DNA of 64,000 nt from Paenibacillus sp. JZ16 (GTDB lineage: Bacteria; Bacillota; Bacilli; Paenibacillales; Paenibacillaceae): positions 4,313,501 through 4,377,500 of the forward strand of contig NZ_CP017659.1 in the NCBI RefSeq assembly GCF_015326965.1. The letters run 5' to 3'. Made by a program: the position numbers and the translations under genes. The notes below the pieces were generated by a model. That model searched no databases, had not been told where the DNA came from, and saw only the letters and a program-made list of their open reading frames with translations. This document shows positions 1-9,198 of the stretch, piece after piece (within the stretch, counting starts at the first letter, position 1; each line of letters begins with the position of its first letter).

Positions 1-68
1 CTTCCTGTCTATCCATGGATTTCACATCAAAAGTCCTTATGACCCACCATCATTTCTATGCGGACAGC

Positions 69-94
69 AAAAAAAGAGCGTAATCCACGCTCTT
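69..94 (-). terminator. Rho-independent terminator of the htrA-like gene
   Basis: A 7-bp perfect stem (AAGAGCG/CGCTCTT) with a 7-nt loop is followed on the minus strand by a run of T. It lies about 180 bases past the stop of the protease gene. Bases 1-271 hold no convincing gene. Confidence 0.8.
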
Positions 95-271
95 CTTCGC
101 GGCCGTTTCACGGCTCGTATCTAACCTTTTTCAAATCTCTCTATATTGGATACTATTCAACGCTAACCATTATATATACCCATGAAATGCTGCACGAAAC
201 AATGGACAAGCACGTTCACTCTAAAAAATCCGCAGTGATTCAGCCAACCACGTCAGCCGATCCAGCCTGCC

Positions 272-1639
272 TTATTCTCCAGGCTTTTCTTCCAGCTTCA
301 CCTTCAGCGACTGCAGCTTGCCGTCACGATAGAAGGTCACGTCCATGTCTTTGCCTACCTTCGTGTTATAGTAAAGGTGCTTGCGCAGCTCCAGCGTCGT
401 CGTAATCGGCTTGCCATCCAGCTTGACAATCACGTCATTCAGCTGCAGACCCGCATCCAGCGCAGGTCCAAGCGCATCCAGCACGACCACGCCTTCGGTT
501 ACCGTCTTCGGCAGCTTGAGGTCCTCTTTCTCTTTCTTGCTCAGCGGAGCATACGGATTACCTAAGTCTACGGTATATACGCCGAGATAAGGGCGTGCAA
601 TATGCCCCTTCAGCATCAGCTCGGTTACAATCTCCGTAATTTCATTGACCGGAATCGCAAACCCAAGCCCTTCTACGCCGGTGTCCGCGATTTTCATCGT
701 GTTGATGCCGATAACTTTACCGTTCAAATCCACTAGAGCGCCCCCGCTATTCCCCTCGTTAATGGCGGCGTCGGTCTGAATGACCTCCTGCTCCCAATCA
801 TAGATGCCATCCTGGTTCAGGGATACCGGTATTACGCGGTTCGTGTAGCTGACAATCCCGGATGTGAGCGTGTCGCCCAAGCCCAGCGGGTTGCCGATGG
901 CGATGACGGTTTCGCCGAGGCGAAGCTTGGAGGAATCCCCAAACTCTGCAACCTCTCCGATGCCCTTACTATCAATCGACAGAACGGCAATATCACTAAC
1001 TTTGTCTGTGCCGACCAAGGTCGCCTTCTTCTTCTCGCCGCCTACCAGCACAACTTCTAGGGAAACGGCACCATCAACGACATGGTTATTCGTAATCACA
1101 AAGGCTTTGCCCTCGAGTTTCTTAAAGATAACACCAGAGCCCAAGGTGTCTTCCTGTGAGCCGCCGAAATCATCTCCAAAATCAAAATCCTCACCGAAGT
1201 CGAATCCCTCCGGAAGCTCAAAATCCCCTTCTTCCTCTGGCAGGGTACCGAAATCCTCTTCCAACCCTTCTCCCTCAAGGCCTTCCTCTTCTGGCATCGC
1301 GGTCTCTTTATGTGTCAGCACACTGACAACAACCGGTCGCACCTTCTGAGCAACGCTAACAATCCGTTCATAGGGATCCCCATCGGACTTGGACAGCTGA
1401 TGGCTGCCATTAATCAAGGTAACCGGTGAAGAGGTCGCAGGATGGCCTGTTATGAAGCTAAACAGCATCACCGCAATCAGAGCACTGCACACAGAACTGA
1501 TCGCGGAAATCTGGAATGTGGATAAACCCTTTTTACGGCGGGTCGTCCGCCACTTCGTTCGCTCAGGTCGGTCCTCGCTGGTATTTTTGCTCCGTCTGGA
1601 AATTTTAGTTGAATAGAAATCATCGTCAAATAATCCCAT
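272..1639 (-). CDS. htrA: HtrA-like membrane-anchored serine protease with PDZ domain
   Basis: Trypsin-like (S1C) protease of the HtrA/DegP family, which degrades or refolds damaged proteins outside the membrane. Counting from the chosen ATG, one transmembrane segment lies near residues 43-64. The catalytic triad is H186 (TNNHVVDG), D216 (SDIAVLSI) and S298 (GNSGGAL), and a C-terminal PDZ domain covers about residues 350-450. The ATG at 1639 is preferred because GGGAGAGAGGGA precedes it; an upstream in-frame ATG at 1675 has no such site. Length is 455 aa. A strongly acidic Asp/Glu/Gly/Phe-rich insert (about residues 117-160) sits between the anchor and the protease domain. In B. subtilis a homologue (yyxA/htrC) follows walJ; here a spore-protein gene and about 1.6 kb separate them, so it is probably its own transcription unit. 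Confidence 0.93.
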   Translation of the reverse strand: MGLFDDDFYSTKISRRSKNTSEDRPERTKWRTTRRKKGLSTFQISAISSVCSALIAVMLFSFITGHPATSSPVTLINGSHQLSKSDGDPYERIVSVAQKVRPVVVSVLTHKETAMPEEEGLEGEGLEEDFGTLPEEEGDFELPEGFDFGEDFDFGDDFGGSQEDTLGSGVIFKKLEGKAFVITNNHVVDGAVSLEVVLVGGEKKKATLVGTDKVSDIAVLSIDSKGIGEVAEFGDSSKLRLGETVIAIGNPLGLGDTLTSGIVSYTNRVIPVSLNQDGIYDWEQEVIQTDAAINEGNSGGALVDLNGKVIGINTMKIADTGVEGLGFAIPVNEITEIVTELMLKGHIARPYLGVYTVDLGNPYAPLSKKEKEDLKLPKTVTEGVVVLDALGPALDAGLQLNDVIVKLDGKPITTTLELRKHLYYNTKVGKDMDVTFYRDGKLQSLKVKLEEKPGE

Positions 1640-2754
1640 TGCGATCCCTCTCTCCCCTTGGTTGCTACGCGTCAAGATACTTTAAGCTTCAGACCCTCCG
1701 CCATTACCGACTGACCTATGAAATCATCTTGTCGTCATAACAACCTGCCCTGTACCCAGTGTATCTAGCTTCCTATGAAATCGGCAGCGTGCCACCTGTT
1801 ATATATCTCTCTACTGTAAAGACTATTCAGCGGCCCAAAAAGTTGCATTTTTGAGCATTCTAATTAAACTTTTATCGAAAATTCGCTCTACCACGAATAT
1901 TTCAATCCATTGCCTGAAATTTGGTCCCATAAAAGGTATGTATTCCCACCCGACAGTTCAAAAAAAACCCTGTATTCTTCTATTACCACAAACAGGGCGA
2001 CTTAAGCGCGAAACATCTGTTTTTTCTAAAAAAAGATGGGAAAACTTGGGCCATCCGTATTTTAAAATACAAAATGCCTAGTGCCTTGTTCGATGCAAGT
2101 GCTTAACAGAAGCATTCAGACCTTCTAATGTCCCTATTGTACCACACGAACAGAGGTTCACGTCAGCTTTATTTGATAAAAACAAATGCCAAATTGAAGG
2201 CCATTTTAAGGGTCGGTACAATGACAGATTCTTCAATCCATAACAACGAATAACCCGGATGAACATATTAACCTTGTATACGTAACAGACGACCAAACGG
2301 TTCCATTATGAAGGGATTTTCTTCAATGGTCCAACTTCTTCTCTTCCGGCATATCTGCTATCCCTAACCGCCTGCTACCCTCGTTCGCGCATTCCCCCTT
2401 AACATACTACCGGACAATTGTGTAAAGAAAATGGCAAAGCCGTCGGTCTTTCATGACGAAGTCGATCCCGTTTGAACCGCAACGTTTAAGGGATCTCCGG
2501 CAACCCACACATCATTCCTATTTGGATTCCCCGCAACTTATTCTTCCTACACCATCCATTGAAAAAATACTTCCAGCCTCCTTACGATTCGCTCCTACAG
2601 ACAAGATCGGCCTATCCCGTCTCGACTACTCGAATGCCTCGGTTCCATTCTCTTCAACTCTCCCTCATATTGAACTGGTTAGGTTATCCATTCATCTGTC
2701 GGTGCCCCGCAGGGAATGTTACGAAGGGGAAACTATTGCAAGGAGGGTTATGGG
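1640..2754. other. Intergenic stretch without a convincing gene
   Basis: Short open frames here (1851-2081 plus, 2078-2296 minus) lack ribosome-binding sites and recognisable domains. The region must hold the htrA promoter on the minus strand and the SASP promoter on the plus strand, but I see no clear consensus for either. One possible minus-strand terminator hairpin lies at 1961-1997. Confidence 0.5.
1961..1997 (-). terminator. Possible terminator hairpin upstream of htrA
   Basis: CCCTGT/ACAGGG stem, 18-nt loop, followed on the minus strand by eight T. No clear gene upstream on that strand would use it, so its role is uncertain. Confidence 0.35.
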
Positions 2755-3018
2755 ATGGCAAGAAGATCAAGACGGCGCCGGAGTCCCGAAATGCAGCAGT
2801 TCATGACCGACGTCATGCGGAACGAAGGCTATCAAGTGGATCCGCAGAGACAGCAGGACGTCAAATATGAGGTGGCCAAGTCACTCGGCGTCCCCCTTAA
2901 ACCGGGCGACAACAGAGACCTGACCACCGAGCAGGCCGGTAAAGTCGGCGGTGCGATTGGCGGTTCCATGGTTCGGGAGATGGTGCGCATGGCACAAGAG
3001 AGTCTCAGCAAGCGTTAG
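2755..3018 (+). CDS. Alpha/beta-type small acid-soluble spore protein (SASP)
   Basis: DNA-binding protein of the spore core that coats and protects spore DNA and is degraded by the GPR protease at germination. The 87-aa product has a basic RRSRRRR start, then the family pattern: YEVAKSLGVPL, which resembles the GPR cleavage region with its E-V/I bond, GDNRDLTTEQAGKVGG, and a C-terminal GGSMVREMVRMAQ helix. The ATG at 2755 is chosen because AAGGAGGG sits 7 nt upstream; the open frame extends further 5' but without a start signal. Expected to be transcribed in the forespore by SigG (known for the family; I did not identify the promoter). It runs opposite to its neighbours, toward walJ, and shares a hairpin terminator with it. 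Confidence 0.93.
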   Translation: MARRSRRRRSPEMQQFMTDVMRNEGYQVDPQRQQDVKYEVAKSLGVPLKPGDNRDLTTEQAGKVGGAIGGSMVREMVRMAQESLSKR

Positions 3019-3060
3019 AACGAGCCTCGTCTCTCGGAACTCAGTATCCCTTAAACAGCA

Positions 3061-3104
3061 AAACAGCCTCACGTCATAGTTCCCTATGATCGTGGGGCTG
3101 TTTT
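3061..3104. terminator. Bidirectional terminator between SASP and walJ
   Basis: A long hairpin with AAACAGCC/GGCTGTTT ends and an inner CACG/CGTG pair, with T runs on both strands, lies between two convergent stop codons. Confidence 0.8.
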
Positions 3105-3241
3105 AGTTATGCCTATATATTGATAACTAATATAAAATTGCTCAAGAAGGAATGCTTCATTGGTAAAAATATCGTTATCTAAACTCCCTGTGCGTACGGT
3201 GTATGTCCAGGGCATGCCTTGGATGGCTGTCGACCCTATGT

Positions 3242-4045
3242 CTATTCGCCGACCTTATCCCAAGGGGTCGGGCGGTCATAATACGTATCACACAATTTAA
3301 ACTCGCTATCCTTGAAGAAGCAGCCGCGGTCCTCCATCGTATCGCGGACGGTCATTCTCGCCAGCTCCATCATGTTGTGATCCAGGCTGAGATGGGCCAG
3401 ATACGTTCGTTTGGTATCCCCCGTCAGCAGCTCGCTTAAGGCATCGCCTGCCGAATTATTCGACAAATGTCCCATATCGCCGAGAATCCGGCGTTTGGTA
3501 TTCCACGGATAGCGTCCCATCCGAAGCATCTCGATATCGTGATTGGCTTCCAGCACTAGGACATCCGATCCATCCAGCGCTTTCTTCACCTTATCGCTGA
3601 CATAACCGAGGTCCGTCGCGACGCCCAGCTTCTCGTCGCCGTCATAGAAGCAATAACCGACCGGTGCCGCAGCGTCATGGGATATTTCAAAAGGCTCCAC
3701 CCGCAGTGTGCCAAAATCCTTGACCTCATGACTCTCCAGCACAATCCGGTTCTCTTCCGCAATCTTGCCCAGCGACTTGCTCATCGCTTCCCATGTTTTC
3801 TCATTCGCGTAGATCGGCAGATTGTATTTGCGCGCCACCGCGCCAAGCCCCCGGATATGATCCGAATGCTCATGCGTGACCAGGATCCCGTCGATTTCTT
3901 CCCCCATCATTTCGCGTTCCTTCAACAACTCATCGATGCGCCGTGCACTTAAGCCCGCATCAATCAACAGTGTCGTATCCTCATTGCGGACAATGGTCGC
4001 ATTGCCCGTTGAGCCGCTCGACAGCACGGAAAATGAAATCCCCAT
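3242..4045 (-). CDS. walJ: WalJ (YycJ) metallo-beta-lactamase-fold hydrolase
   Basis: Metallo-beta-lactamase-fold protein of the YycJ family, the last gene of the walRKHIJ operon. The metal-binding motif THEHSDH lies at about residues 57-63, with further His/Asp ligands downstream (ISHDAAAP, ATDLGYVS, EANHD, HLSLDHN). The 267-aa length and the MGISFSVLSSGSTGN start match the family. It begins 7 bases after walI and is probably cotranscribed with it. In Bacillus and Staphylococcus the family is linked to coordinating replication or repair with cell-wall metabolism; its substrate is not settled. Nothing in this copy looks damaged. Confidence 0.95.
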   Translation of the reverse strand: MGISFSVLSSGSTGNATIVRNEDTTLLIDAGLSARRIDELLKEREMMGEEIDGILVTHEHSDHIRGLGAVARKYNLPIYANEKTWEAMSKSLGKIAEENRIVLESHEVKDFGTLRVEPFEISHDAAAPVGYCFYDGDEKLGVATDLGYVSDKVKKALDGSDVLVLEANHDIEMLRMGRYPWNTKRRILGDMGHLSNNSAGDALSELLTGDTKRTYLAHLSLDHNMMELARMTVRDTMEDRGCFFKDSEFKLCDTYYDRPTPWDKVGE

Positions 4046-4052
4046 AGTCTTG

Positions 4053-4802
4053 TTACTCCTTTGTCGTATCGCTTTTTGGCGTCAGCACGTCCCCACTGAT
4101 GCCTTGTACATAGATCATCTCGCCATGATCCAATGTAAACCGCCAGGTTGGCGCTGCTAGCTGATCCTCCGTATTAAACAACTGTCCATAATAGCCCAGC
4201 TGAATGTCCCTTACCGCCGAATCAGGCGGGATGAAGTTACGTTCAATGAGCGTTTCCAAAGCCTTGGATGCGGGCAGAACCTTTTGTTCCTCCATATCGT
4301 CGGTTGGCATAATCTCAAACACCGGCTCCCGGTACGCATGGATCTTCTGGGATTCGTAAATGAACTCCAGCTCCACATTGAACAGCGGCCATTCCTTCTG
4401 CACTAGCGGCCGGAAGACGATGATATTCTCTTTATCCGACTGCGGATCGTGGCGATAATTCCCGAGATCCTTGATCTTGCCCTCCAGCGCATTCCGCAAT
4501 TCCTTCTCATCGGCATAAATCAGCTCCGTGTCAATGGGCTGCTCCAGCCCTACCGGCCCTCCCTGCGCTTCCGCGCTGTAGATATAATTAATCTTGGGAA
4601 GCTGCGGCGTTTCCGTCGGAATCGGACTCAGCAATTGAATCCTATTCTCCTCAATCACCTGCTGCGTGCTCTCGGAAAGCGAGGTGAAATCCAGATTGGA
4701 GCCGACCTGCTCGCGGTAATCCATCCAGAGCTGATAGCCCAGCACCAGATTCAGCAGCAAAAACGCGTAAATCAATACATTTTTGGCACGGCCCCAATCC
4801 AT
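4053..4802 (-). CDS. walI: WalI (YycI) regulator of the WalK sensor kinase
   Basis: Membrane-anchored protein (249 aa) that, in B. subtilis, joins WalH and WalK in a complex lowering WalK activity. The MDWGRAKN start and the single N-terminal membrane helix (about residues 8-24) are typical. The rest is an extracytoplasmic domain of the same general fold as WalH. It lies between walH (38 bases upstream) and walJ (7 bases downstream), as in the canonical operon. Identification rests on position plus the characteristic N terminus; YycI sequences diverge strongly elsewhere. Confidence 0.93.
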   Translation of the reverse strand: MDWGRAKNVLIYAFLLLNLVLGYQLWMDYREQVGSNLDFTSLSESTQQVIEENRIQLLSPIPTETPQLPKINYIYSAEAQGGPVGLEQPIDTELIYADEKELRNALEGKIKDLGNYRHDPQSDKENIIVFRPLVQKEWPLFNVELEFIYESQKIHAYREPVFEIMPTDDMEEQKVLPASKALETLIERNFIPPDSAVRDIQLGYYGQLFNTEDQLAAPTWRFTLDHGEMIYVQGISGDVLTPKSDTTKE

Positions 4803-4840
4803 GATGTCCCCTCCTTATAATACAATAACGATCTCTATCA

Positions 4841-6121
4841 TTATTCGAGTGTGATAACTGACCCGTTCTGGAGCTCCAAGGCCCATACTGGCTTTAGCAG
4901 CAGTCCTTCTCCCGTTAGGACCGGTAAATAGGCGGGATCCAGACCTATAACCACATTCTTTCCCTCCATATAAGGCTTCAGCTTCGCTTCCAGGGCCTCG
5001 CCCCCTGTCAGTTTCACCATCTGTTTCTTCAAGGCAGCAGACTCAAGATATAACAGCGAGCGCTCATACGAGGTTACCGTTCCCTGCTGTAGATCCAATT
5101 CCATGACGCCATACTGGAAGCCCGGTGTATCCAGGATCGGGAATCCGCCATAGTACTGCTGGAATTTCACCAGCGTACGATCCTCGGATTCCCCCGCCTT
5201 AGCCAGCCTGTACGTGCCATTCCAGCCCCCGTGCTGATTCACGAAATCGATGGCCGACAGCACATCCTTACCGGGGCTGCTCTCACCGGATGGCGGCGCA
5301 GCCGGATCGGTATAACTGATCCATTTTTGCCCCTGATCCACCTGCAGGCTCCGCTTACTGTCCGTATAAATCTCGGAGCCGTCTTTTTCCCGGATATTGC
5401 GCGTGATGCTAGGGTCAAAGAACAGGCTGCGCTGCATCTGCTCTACCGTATATTCGCCAATGGGCAGTTCAATGCTGACCATATTCAGTTCCTTCGCCGG
5501 GGTATAATACCGGCCATCCACCATCTTATACGGCGTCCAGCTCAGCCCGAAGTCCACCAGCTGATCCACATCCTGGACGGTCAAATCCGCCTGGGCGGCT
5601 TCATAGACCACATCGCCCTCCATGCTGAAAAACATGACATGGATCTTCGCTTCGCCTTCCACGCTGTACAGCCATATTTTATTGATGCTTTCCCCTTCAA
5701 ACAGGGTGTCCGGGACGATCTGCATCACTCTTTGGAGCAGCGTAACCGGAATGCCCGAATCAAAGCTCAGCTCAATGCCCCGATTCTCGGAGCGAACCTT
5801 GGCCCAGTCGATGTTGCTGACCATCCGCCGCTGGAAATTATCAAAGGTCCGTCCTTTAAGCCTGTTATATACGAGATTGTAGAATGTATCGTTCGGATAG
5901 AACACCGTATGTTGGTCTTCGCCCAGATGAATGATCATCTTGTCGGGGAAGAGCAGATTCTCGGCCTTTTCCTCCGGGCCCATTTCCTCGGTTCGGATAT
6001 AGGCGTTCTTGGATTGCACAACCGAATCACTGCCCGGAAAGCGGAAAATCAAAACGTAACTCTGCAGCAAACTGCCCACGACCAGCACAACCAACAGAAT
6101 GGTCTTTAATCGCTCCTTCAC
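4841..6121 (-). CDS. walH: WalH (YycH) regulator of the WalK sensor kinase
   Basis: Second membrane-anchored modulator of WalK (426 aa). One membrane helix at residues 8-25 is followed by a large extracytoplasmic region. The start codon overlaps the end of walK by four bases, implying translational coupling. With WalI it is known in Bacillus to hold WalK in check by contacts between membrane helices. A long antisense open frame (5231-6109) is a compositional shadow. Confidence 0.93.
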   Translation of the reverse strand: MKERLKTILLVVLVVGSLLQSYVLIFRFPGSDSVVQSKNAYIRTEEMGPEEKAENLLFPDKMIIHLGEDQHTVFYPNDTFYNLVYNRLKGRTFDNFQRRMVSNIDWAKVRSENRGIELSFDSGIPVTLLQRVMQIVPDTLFEGESINKIWLYSVEGEAKIHVMFFSMEGDVVYEAAQADLTVQDVDQLVDFGLSWTPYKMVDGRYYTPAKELNMVSIELPIGEYTVEQMQRSLFFDPSITRNIREKDGSEIYTDSKRSLQVDQGQKWISYTDPAAPPSGESSPGKDVLSAIDFVNQHGGWNGTYRLAKAGESEDRTLVKFQQYYGGFPILDTPGFQYGVMELDLQQGTVTSYERSLLYLESAALKKQMVKLTGGEALEAKLKPYMEGKNVVIGLDPAYLPVLTGEGLLLKPVWALELQNGSVITLE

Positions 6122-7947
6122 GTTAATGCCCTCCCCTCGTTATCCAGGGGCAAGGTGAAGGTCACCGTGGTGCCTTTCTCCAGCTCGGATTGAAGCGTAA
6201 TAAAGCCTCCATGTGCCCTGACAATTTCCCGGGCAATGGATAATCCGAGGCCTGTCCCGCCTAAATTGCGCGTTCGGGCCTTATCCACCCGGTAGAAGCG
6301 CTCGAAGATCCGATCCAGATCCTTCTTCGGAATGCCGATCCCGGTATCCTTTACCGATAAGGACAGCATGCCATCCTCCGTTATGCTTGCATCCATGGTG
6401 ATAGTGCCTCCGTCTGGCGTATATTTAAGGGCATTGGATATCAGGTTATCGAGAACCTGATCAATGCCATCCCGGTCCAGCATAGCTGTCGATACGCCCG
6501 GTTTCACCTCAATAATGGTACGGATACGCTTTTGCTTCATTTGAAAAGAGAACCGATCCTCAACGTCCTCCAGCATCTCCACAATGTCCGTTGGTTCCTT
6601 ATGCAGGGCAGCCTCCTTGGAATCAAGCCGTGACAGATGCAGCAGGTCCGTTACCAGCCGGATCATCCGGCCGGTCTCATTCTGGATGACGCCGACAAAT
6701 CGCGGCCCCATCTGTTTATCCTCCAGCGCCCCATCTTCCAGCGCTTCGGTATAACTCTTGATGGTGGTCAGCGGCGTGCGCAGCTCATGGGATACATTCG
6801 CCACGAACTCTCGCCGTGATGCTTCCAGCTTCTCCTGCTCGGTAACGTCTTGCAGCACTGCAATCGTACCGGTGATGCCGATTTCCCGCCGATGAATCGG
6901 AGTAAAGGTCACACGCATCATGAACGGTTCGCTGCCCTCGCGCGGCACAATCTCCAGCAGCTTGGAATCATGCCCTTCGCTGCGCGCCAGCGCCTCCGAT
7001 TCGGACTCCTCAAGACCCAGCAGGGAAACGATATCGTGTCCTGCCAGCTCTTCTCCCTCCACGCCCAGCATTTCCCCGGCGCGCCGATTCATCAGAATGA
7101 CGCGTCCCGCTTCATCGGTTGCGATAACGCCGTCACTCATATTGGTTAGAATCGATGCCAGCTTCTCTTTCTCTTCTTCGTTCTGCGAGAGGGCTTCGCG
7201 CAAACGGCTGGTCATATAGTTGAACGCCTGGCTGAGCTGGCCGATCTCATCGCTGCCGAACACCGGCGTTTTCTCGGTAAACCGGCCGTCCGCGACGGCC
7301 CGGGCATGCTTGGTCAGCTCCTTGATCGGGTTGGTGATCGTATGCGACAGGATGACGCCAAGCACCGCCGTCAAGCCAAGGGCCAAGAGAATGCCCGATA
7401 TAAAAATATTGTTGATCCGCTGCATCGTGCTGTACAGCTCGCTCATGCTGGCTACGATATAAATGGCGCCGACGATTTTCTCGTTGTACATGACGGGCTT
7501 GGCCACCACTTTTTTGCGGATGTTATCATCATCGATAATATACTCTTCATTATCCTGTATACCCTGCAATGCCCGGCTGACAACTGTCTGTGTGTTCTTC
7601 GTGTTCACGTAATCGGCATGGGAGGGCAGCGAGGTTGTCAGTACCCGTCCGGTGGAATCCAGTACCTGAATCTCGGCTCCGTTCAGATTGAACAGATTGT
7701 TCACCATGACGCGCAAGCTCTCATACGGGTCCTCCTCCGTAACATTCTCGCCGCCAAGGGTCTTGGCCGCCAGAACCGACATCAGCTCTGCGCGTTCCTG
7801 CAAGTCCTTCGTGAAATTGCTGGTCAGCGAGTTCTTCATCGCACTGACAAAATACACCCCGATCAGCTGCATCGCGATCAGTATGAGAAGGACATATATA
7901 ATGATGACCTTCGCCTGAATGGTGCGGAAGAAGGACAGCCACTTCAT
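6118..7947 (-). CDS. walK: WalK (YycG) sensor histidine kinase
   Basis: Essential sensor kinase controlling cell-wall hydrolases (609 aa). Domains in order: membrane helix 1 (about 12-34), extracytoplasmic Cache/PAS-like domain, helix 2 (about 181-201), HAMP (about 203-255), PAS (about 260-370), HisKA with phospho-acceptor H387 in NVSHELRTPL, then the ATPase domain with N box (NLISNALKYTP), G1 (DTGIGIP), F box and G2 (GGTGLGLSI). All catalytic motifs are intact. Its start shares one base with the walR stop and its end overlaps walH by four bases, so the operon is tightly coupled. Confidence 0.97.
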   Translation of the reverse strand: MKWLSFFRTIQAKVIIIYVLLILIAMQLIGVYFVSAMKNSLTSNFTKDLQERAELMSVLAAKTLGGENVTEEDPYESLRVMVNNLFNLNGAEIQVLDSTGRVLTTSLPSHADYVNTKNTQTVVSRALQGIQDNEEYIIDDDNIRKKVVAKPVMYNEKIVGAIYIVASMSELYSTMQRINNIFISGILLALGLTAVLGVILSHTITNPIKELTKHARAVADGRFTEKTPVFGSDEIGQLSQAFNYMTSRLREALSQNEEEKEKLASILTNMSDGVIATDEAGRVILMNRRAGEMLGVEGEELAGHDIVSLLGLEESESEALARSEGHDSKLLEIVPREGSEPFMMRVTFTPIHRREIGITGTIAVLQDVTEQEKLEASRREFVANVSHELRTPLTTIKSYTEALEDGALEDKQMGPRFVGVIQNETGRMIRLVTDLLHLSRLDSKEAALHKEPTDIVEMLEDVEDRFSFQMKQKRIRTIIEVKPGVSTAMLDRDGIDQVLDNLISNALKYTPDGGTITMDASITEDGMLSLSVKDTGIGIPKKDLDRIFERFYRVDKARTRNLGGTGLGLSIAREIVRAHGGFITLQSELEKGTTVTFTLPLDNEGRALT

Positions 7948-8678
7948 TACAGGCCTCCGTTTTTAGCGCTGCGCATCAGGTAGCCCAGTCCGCGCCGAGT
8001 CAGGATATATTCCGGCTTGCTCGGATTCTCTTCAATCTTCTCGCGAAGTCGGCGAATGGTAACATCCACGGTCCGCACATCGCCAAAGTATTCAAAACCC
8101 CATACCGCCTGCAGCAAATGTTCACGAGTCATCACTTTACCGGCATTACGGGCCAAATAATACACCAATTCGTATTCGCGGTGCGTCAGATCGAGCGCTT
8201 CCCCGCTTTTATATACCATGTACATATCGGTATCAATGAACAGCTCAAACAGCCGCAGGCCTTGTCCGCCTGCACTTGTGCCGCCTGTGTTATCCGCTGA
8301 GTTGTCCGGCTTTTGCTGACGGCGCAGATGCGCCTTCACGCGTGCCAATATTTCTCTGGTGCTGAACGGCTTCGTCACGTAATCATCCGCGCCAAGCTCA
8401 AGTCCAAGCACCTTGTCAATCTCCCCGTCCTTTGCCGTCAGCATGATGATCGGGATCTGCAGGTTCGCGGCACGTACCTCGCGGCACACATCCATTCCGT
8501 CTTTTCCGGGCAGCATCAAATCAAGCAGCATTAAATCCGGCCGCTTCGTAAGCGCAATCTCCACCGCGCTAATGCCATCAAAAGCGCAGATGACCTCATA
8601 GCCCTCTTTTTCCAAGTTAAACTTTAAAATATCGGCGATGGGTTGTTCGTCATCCACCACCAGAATGGTTCCCTGCAT
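7947..8678 (-). CDS. walR: WalR (YycF) response regulator
   Basis: OmpR/PhoB-family response regulator (243 aa) of the WalRK system, which regulates autolysins and division genes and is essential in Bacillus. The receiver domain has acidic pocket D9/D10, phosphorylation site D53 (LLDLMLP) and K102-like TKPF. The C-terminal winged helix contains [15 protein letters not shown] and RRGLGY. The ATG at 8678 is chosen over an in-frame GTG at 8690 because GAGGTG lies 9 nt upstream and this start puts the phospho-Asp at residue 53, as in B. subtilis. It is the first gene of the operon. Confidence 0.97.
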   Translation of the reverse strand: MQGTILVVDDEQPIADILKFNLEKEGYEVICAFDGISAVEIALTKRPDLMLLDLMLPGKDGMDVCREVRAANLQIPIIMLTAKDGEIDKVLGLELGADDYVTKPFSTREILARVKAHLRRQQKPDNSADNTGGTSAGGQGLRLFELFIDTDMYMVYKSGEALDLTHREYELVYYLARNAGKVMTREHLLQAVWGFEYFGDVRTVDVTIRRLREKIEENPSKPEYILTRRGLGYLMRSAKNGGL

Positions 8679-9198
8679 TGTCCTGTTCACCTCATACCTT
8701 CACATAAAGAGGATGTTCAAAAAGTCCCCCTTCGAACTCACACATAAACGGTCTTCTTCTCATTTTACCACACCTGCCGCCGCTACACACCCACCGCTCC
8801 CGTTCTGTCCCACCCACACCGCCTCCCAACGGCCTACCCGATTCAGGGGGCGGCCTACCCGCTTCCGCAGCGGAAGGCACGGGGATGGATTCGACAGATA
8901 AGGGAAAACCTCCGGCAGCAGCGAGCGGTGTCATTCGGAGAGCGGCAGCGATCGCCTTTGGATTCGGAAAATCTCAGCTTACGCAACATTCTTATTTTCC
9001 GAATTCAACAGCGACGGAGAAGGATACCGCTTGCGCCCCCACTGCAGCTATTTCCCGTTCTGTCCCACATCCCCATTGCATCCACCTGTTTTAGACGCAA
9101 AGATGGCCGCCCCCGTTAAGGAGCGGCCATCTTCACTATTATGATATATGAACCAATAATGGCTTATGTCGCATTGGTTTATCAAGTATAACACAGAA
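8679..9198. other. GC-rich intergenic region upstream of walR with short direct repeats
   Basis: No gene is supported. It contains a 15-bp direct repeat (CCCGTTCTGTCCCAC at 8799-8813 and 9054-9068) and an 11-bp direct repeat (CGGCCTACCCG at 8830-8840 and 8851-8861). The minus strand carries an extended -10-like TGGTAAAAT at about 8762-8770 that could be the walR promoter; no good -35 is visible. Confidence 0.5.
9101..9133 (-). terminator. Terminator of the M23 peptidase gene
   Basis: An AGATGGCCGC/GCGGCCATCT stem with a 12-nt loop lies just past the peptidase stop; TTTGCGT follows on the minus strand. Confidence 0.8.

Noticed and set aside
1851..2296. Two short open frames (76 and 72 codons) between htrA and the SASP
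   Set aside because: No ribosome sites, no domain, and overlapping convergent ends; treated as non-coding.
5231..6109. 292-codon open frame opposite walH
   Set aside because: Antisense shadow; His/Arg-rich composition from reverse reading.
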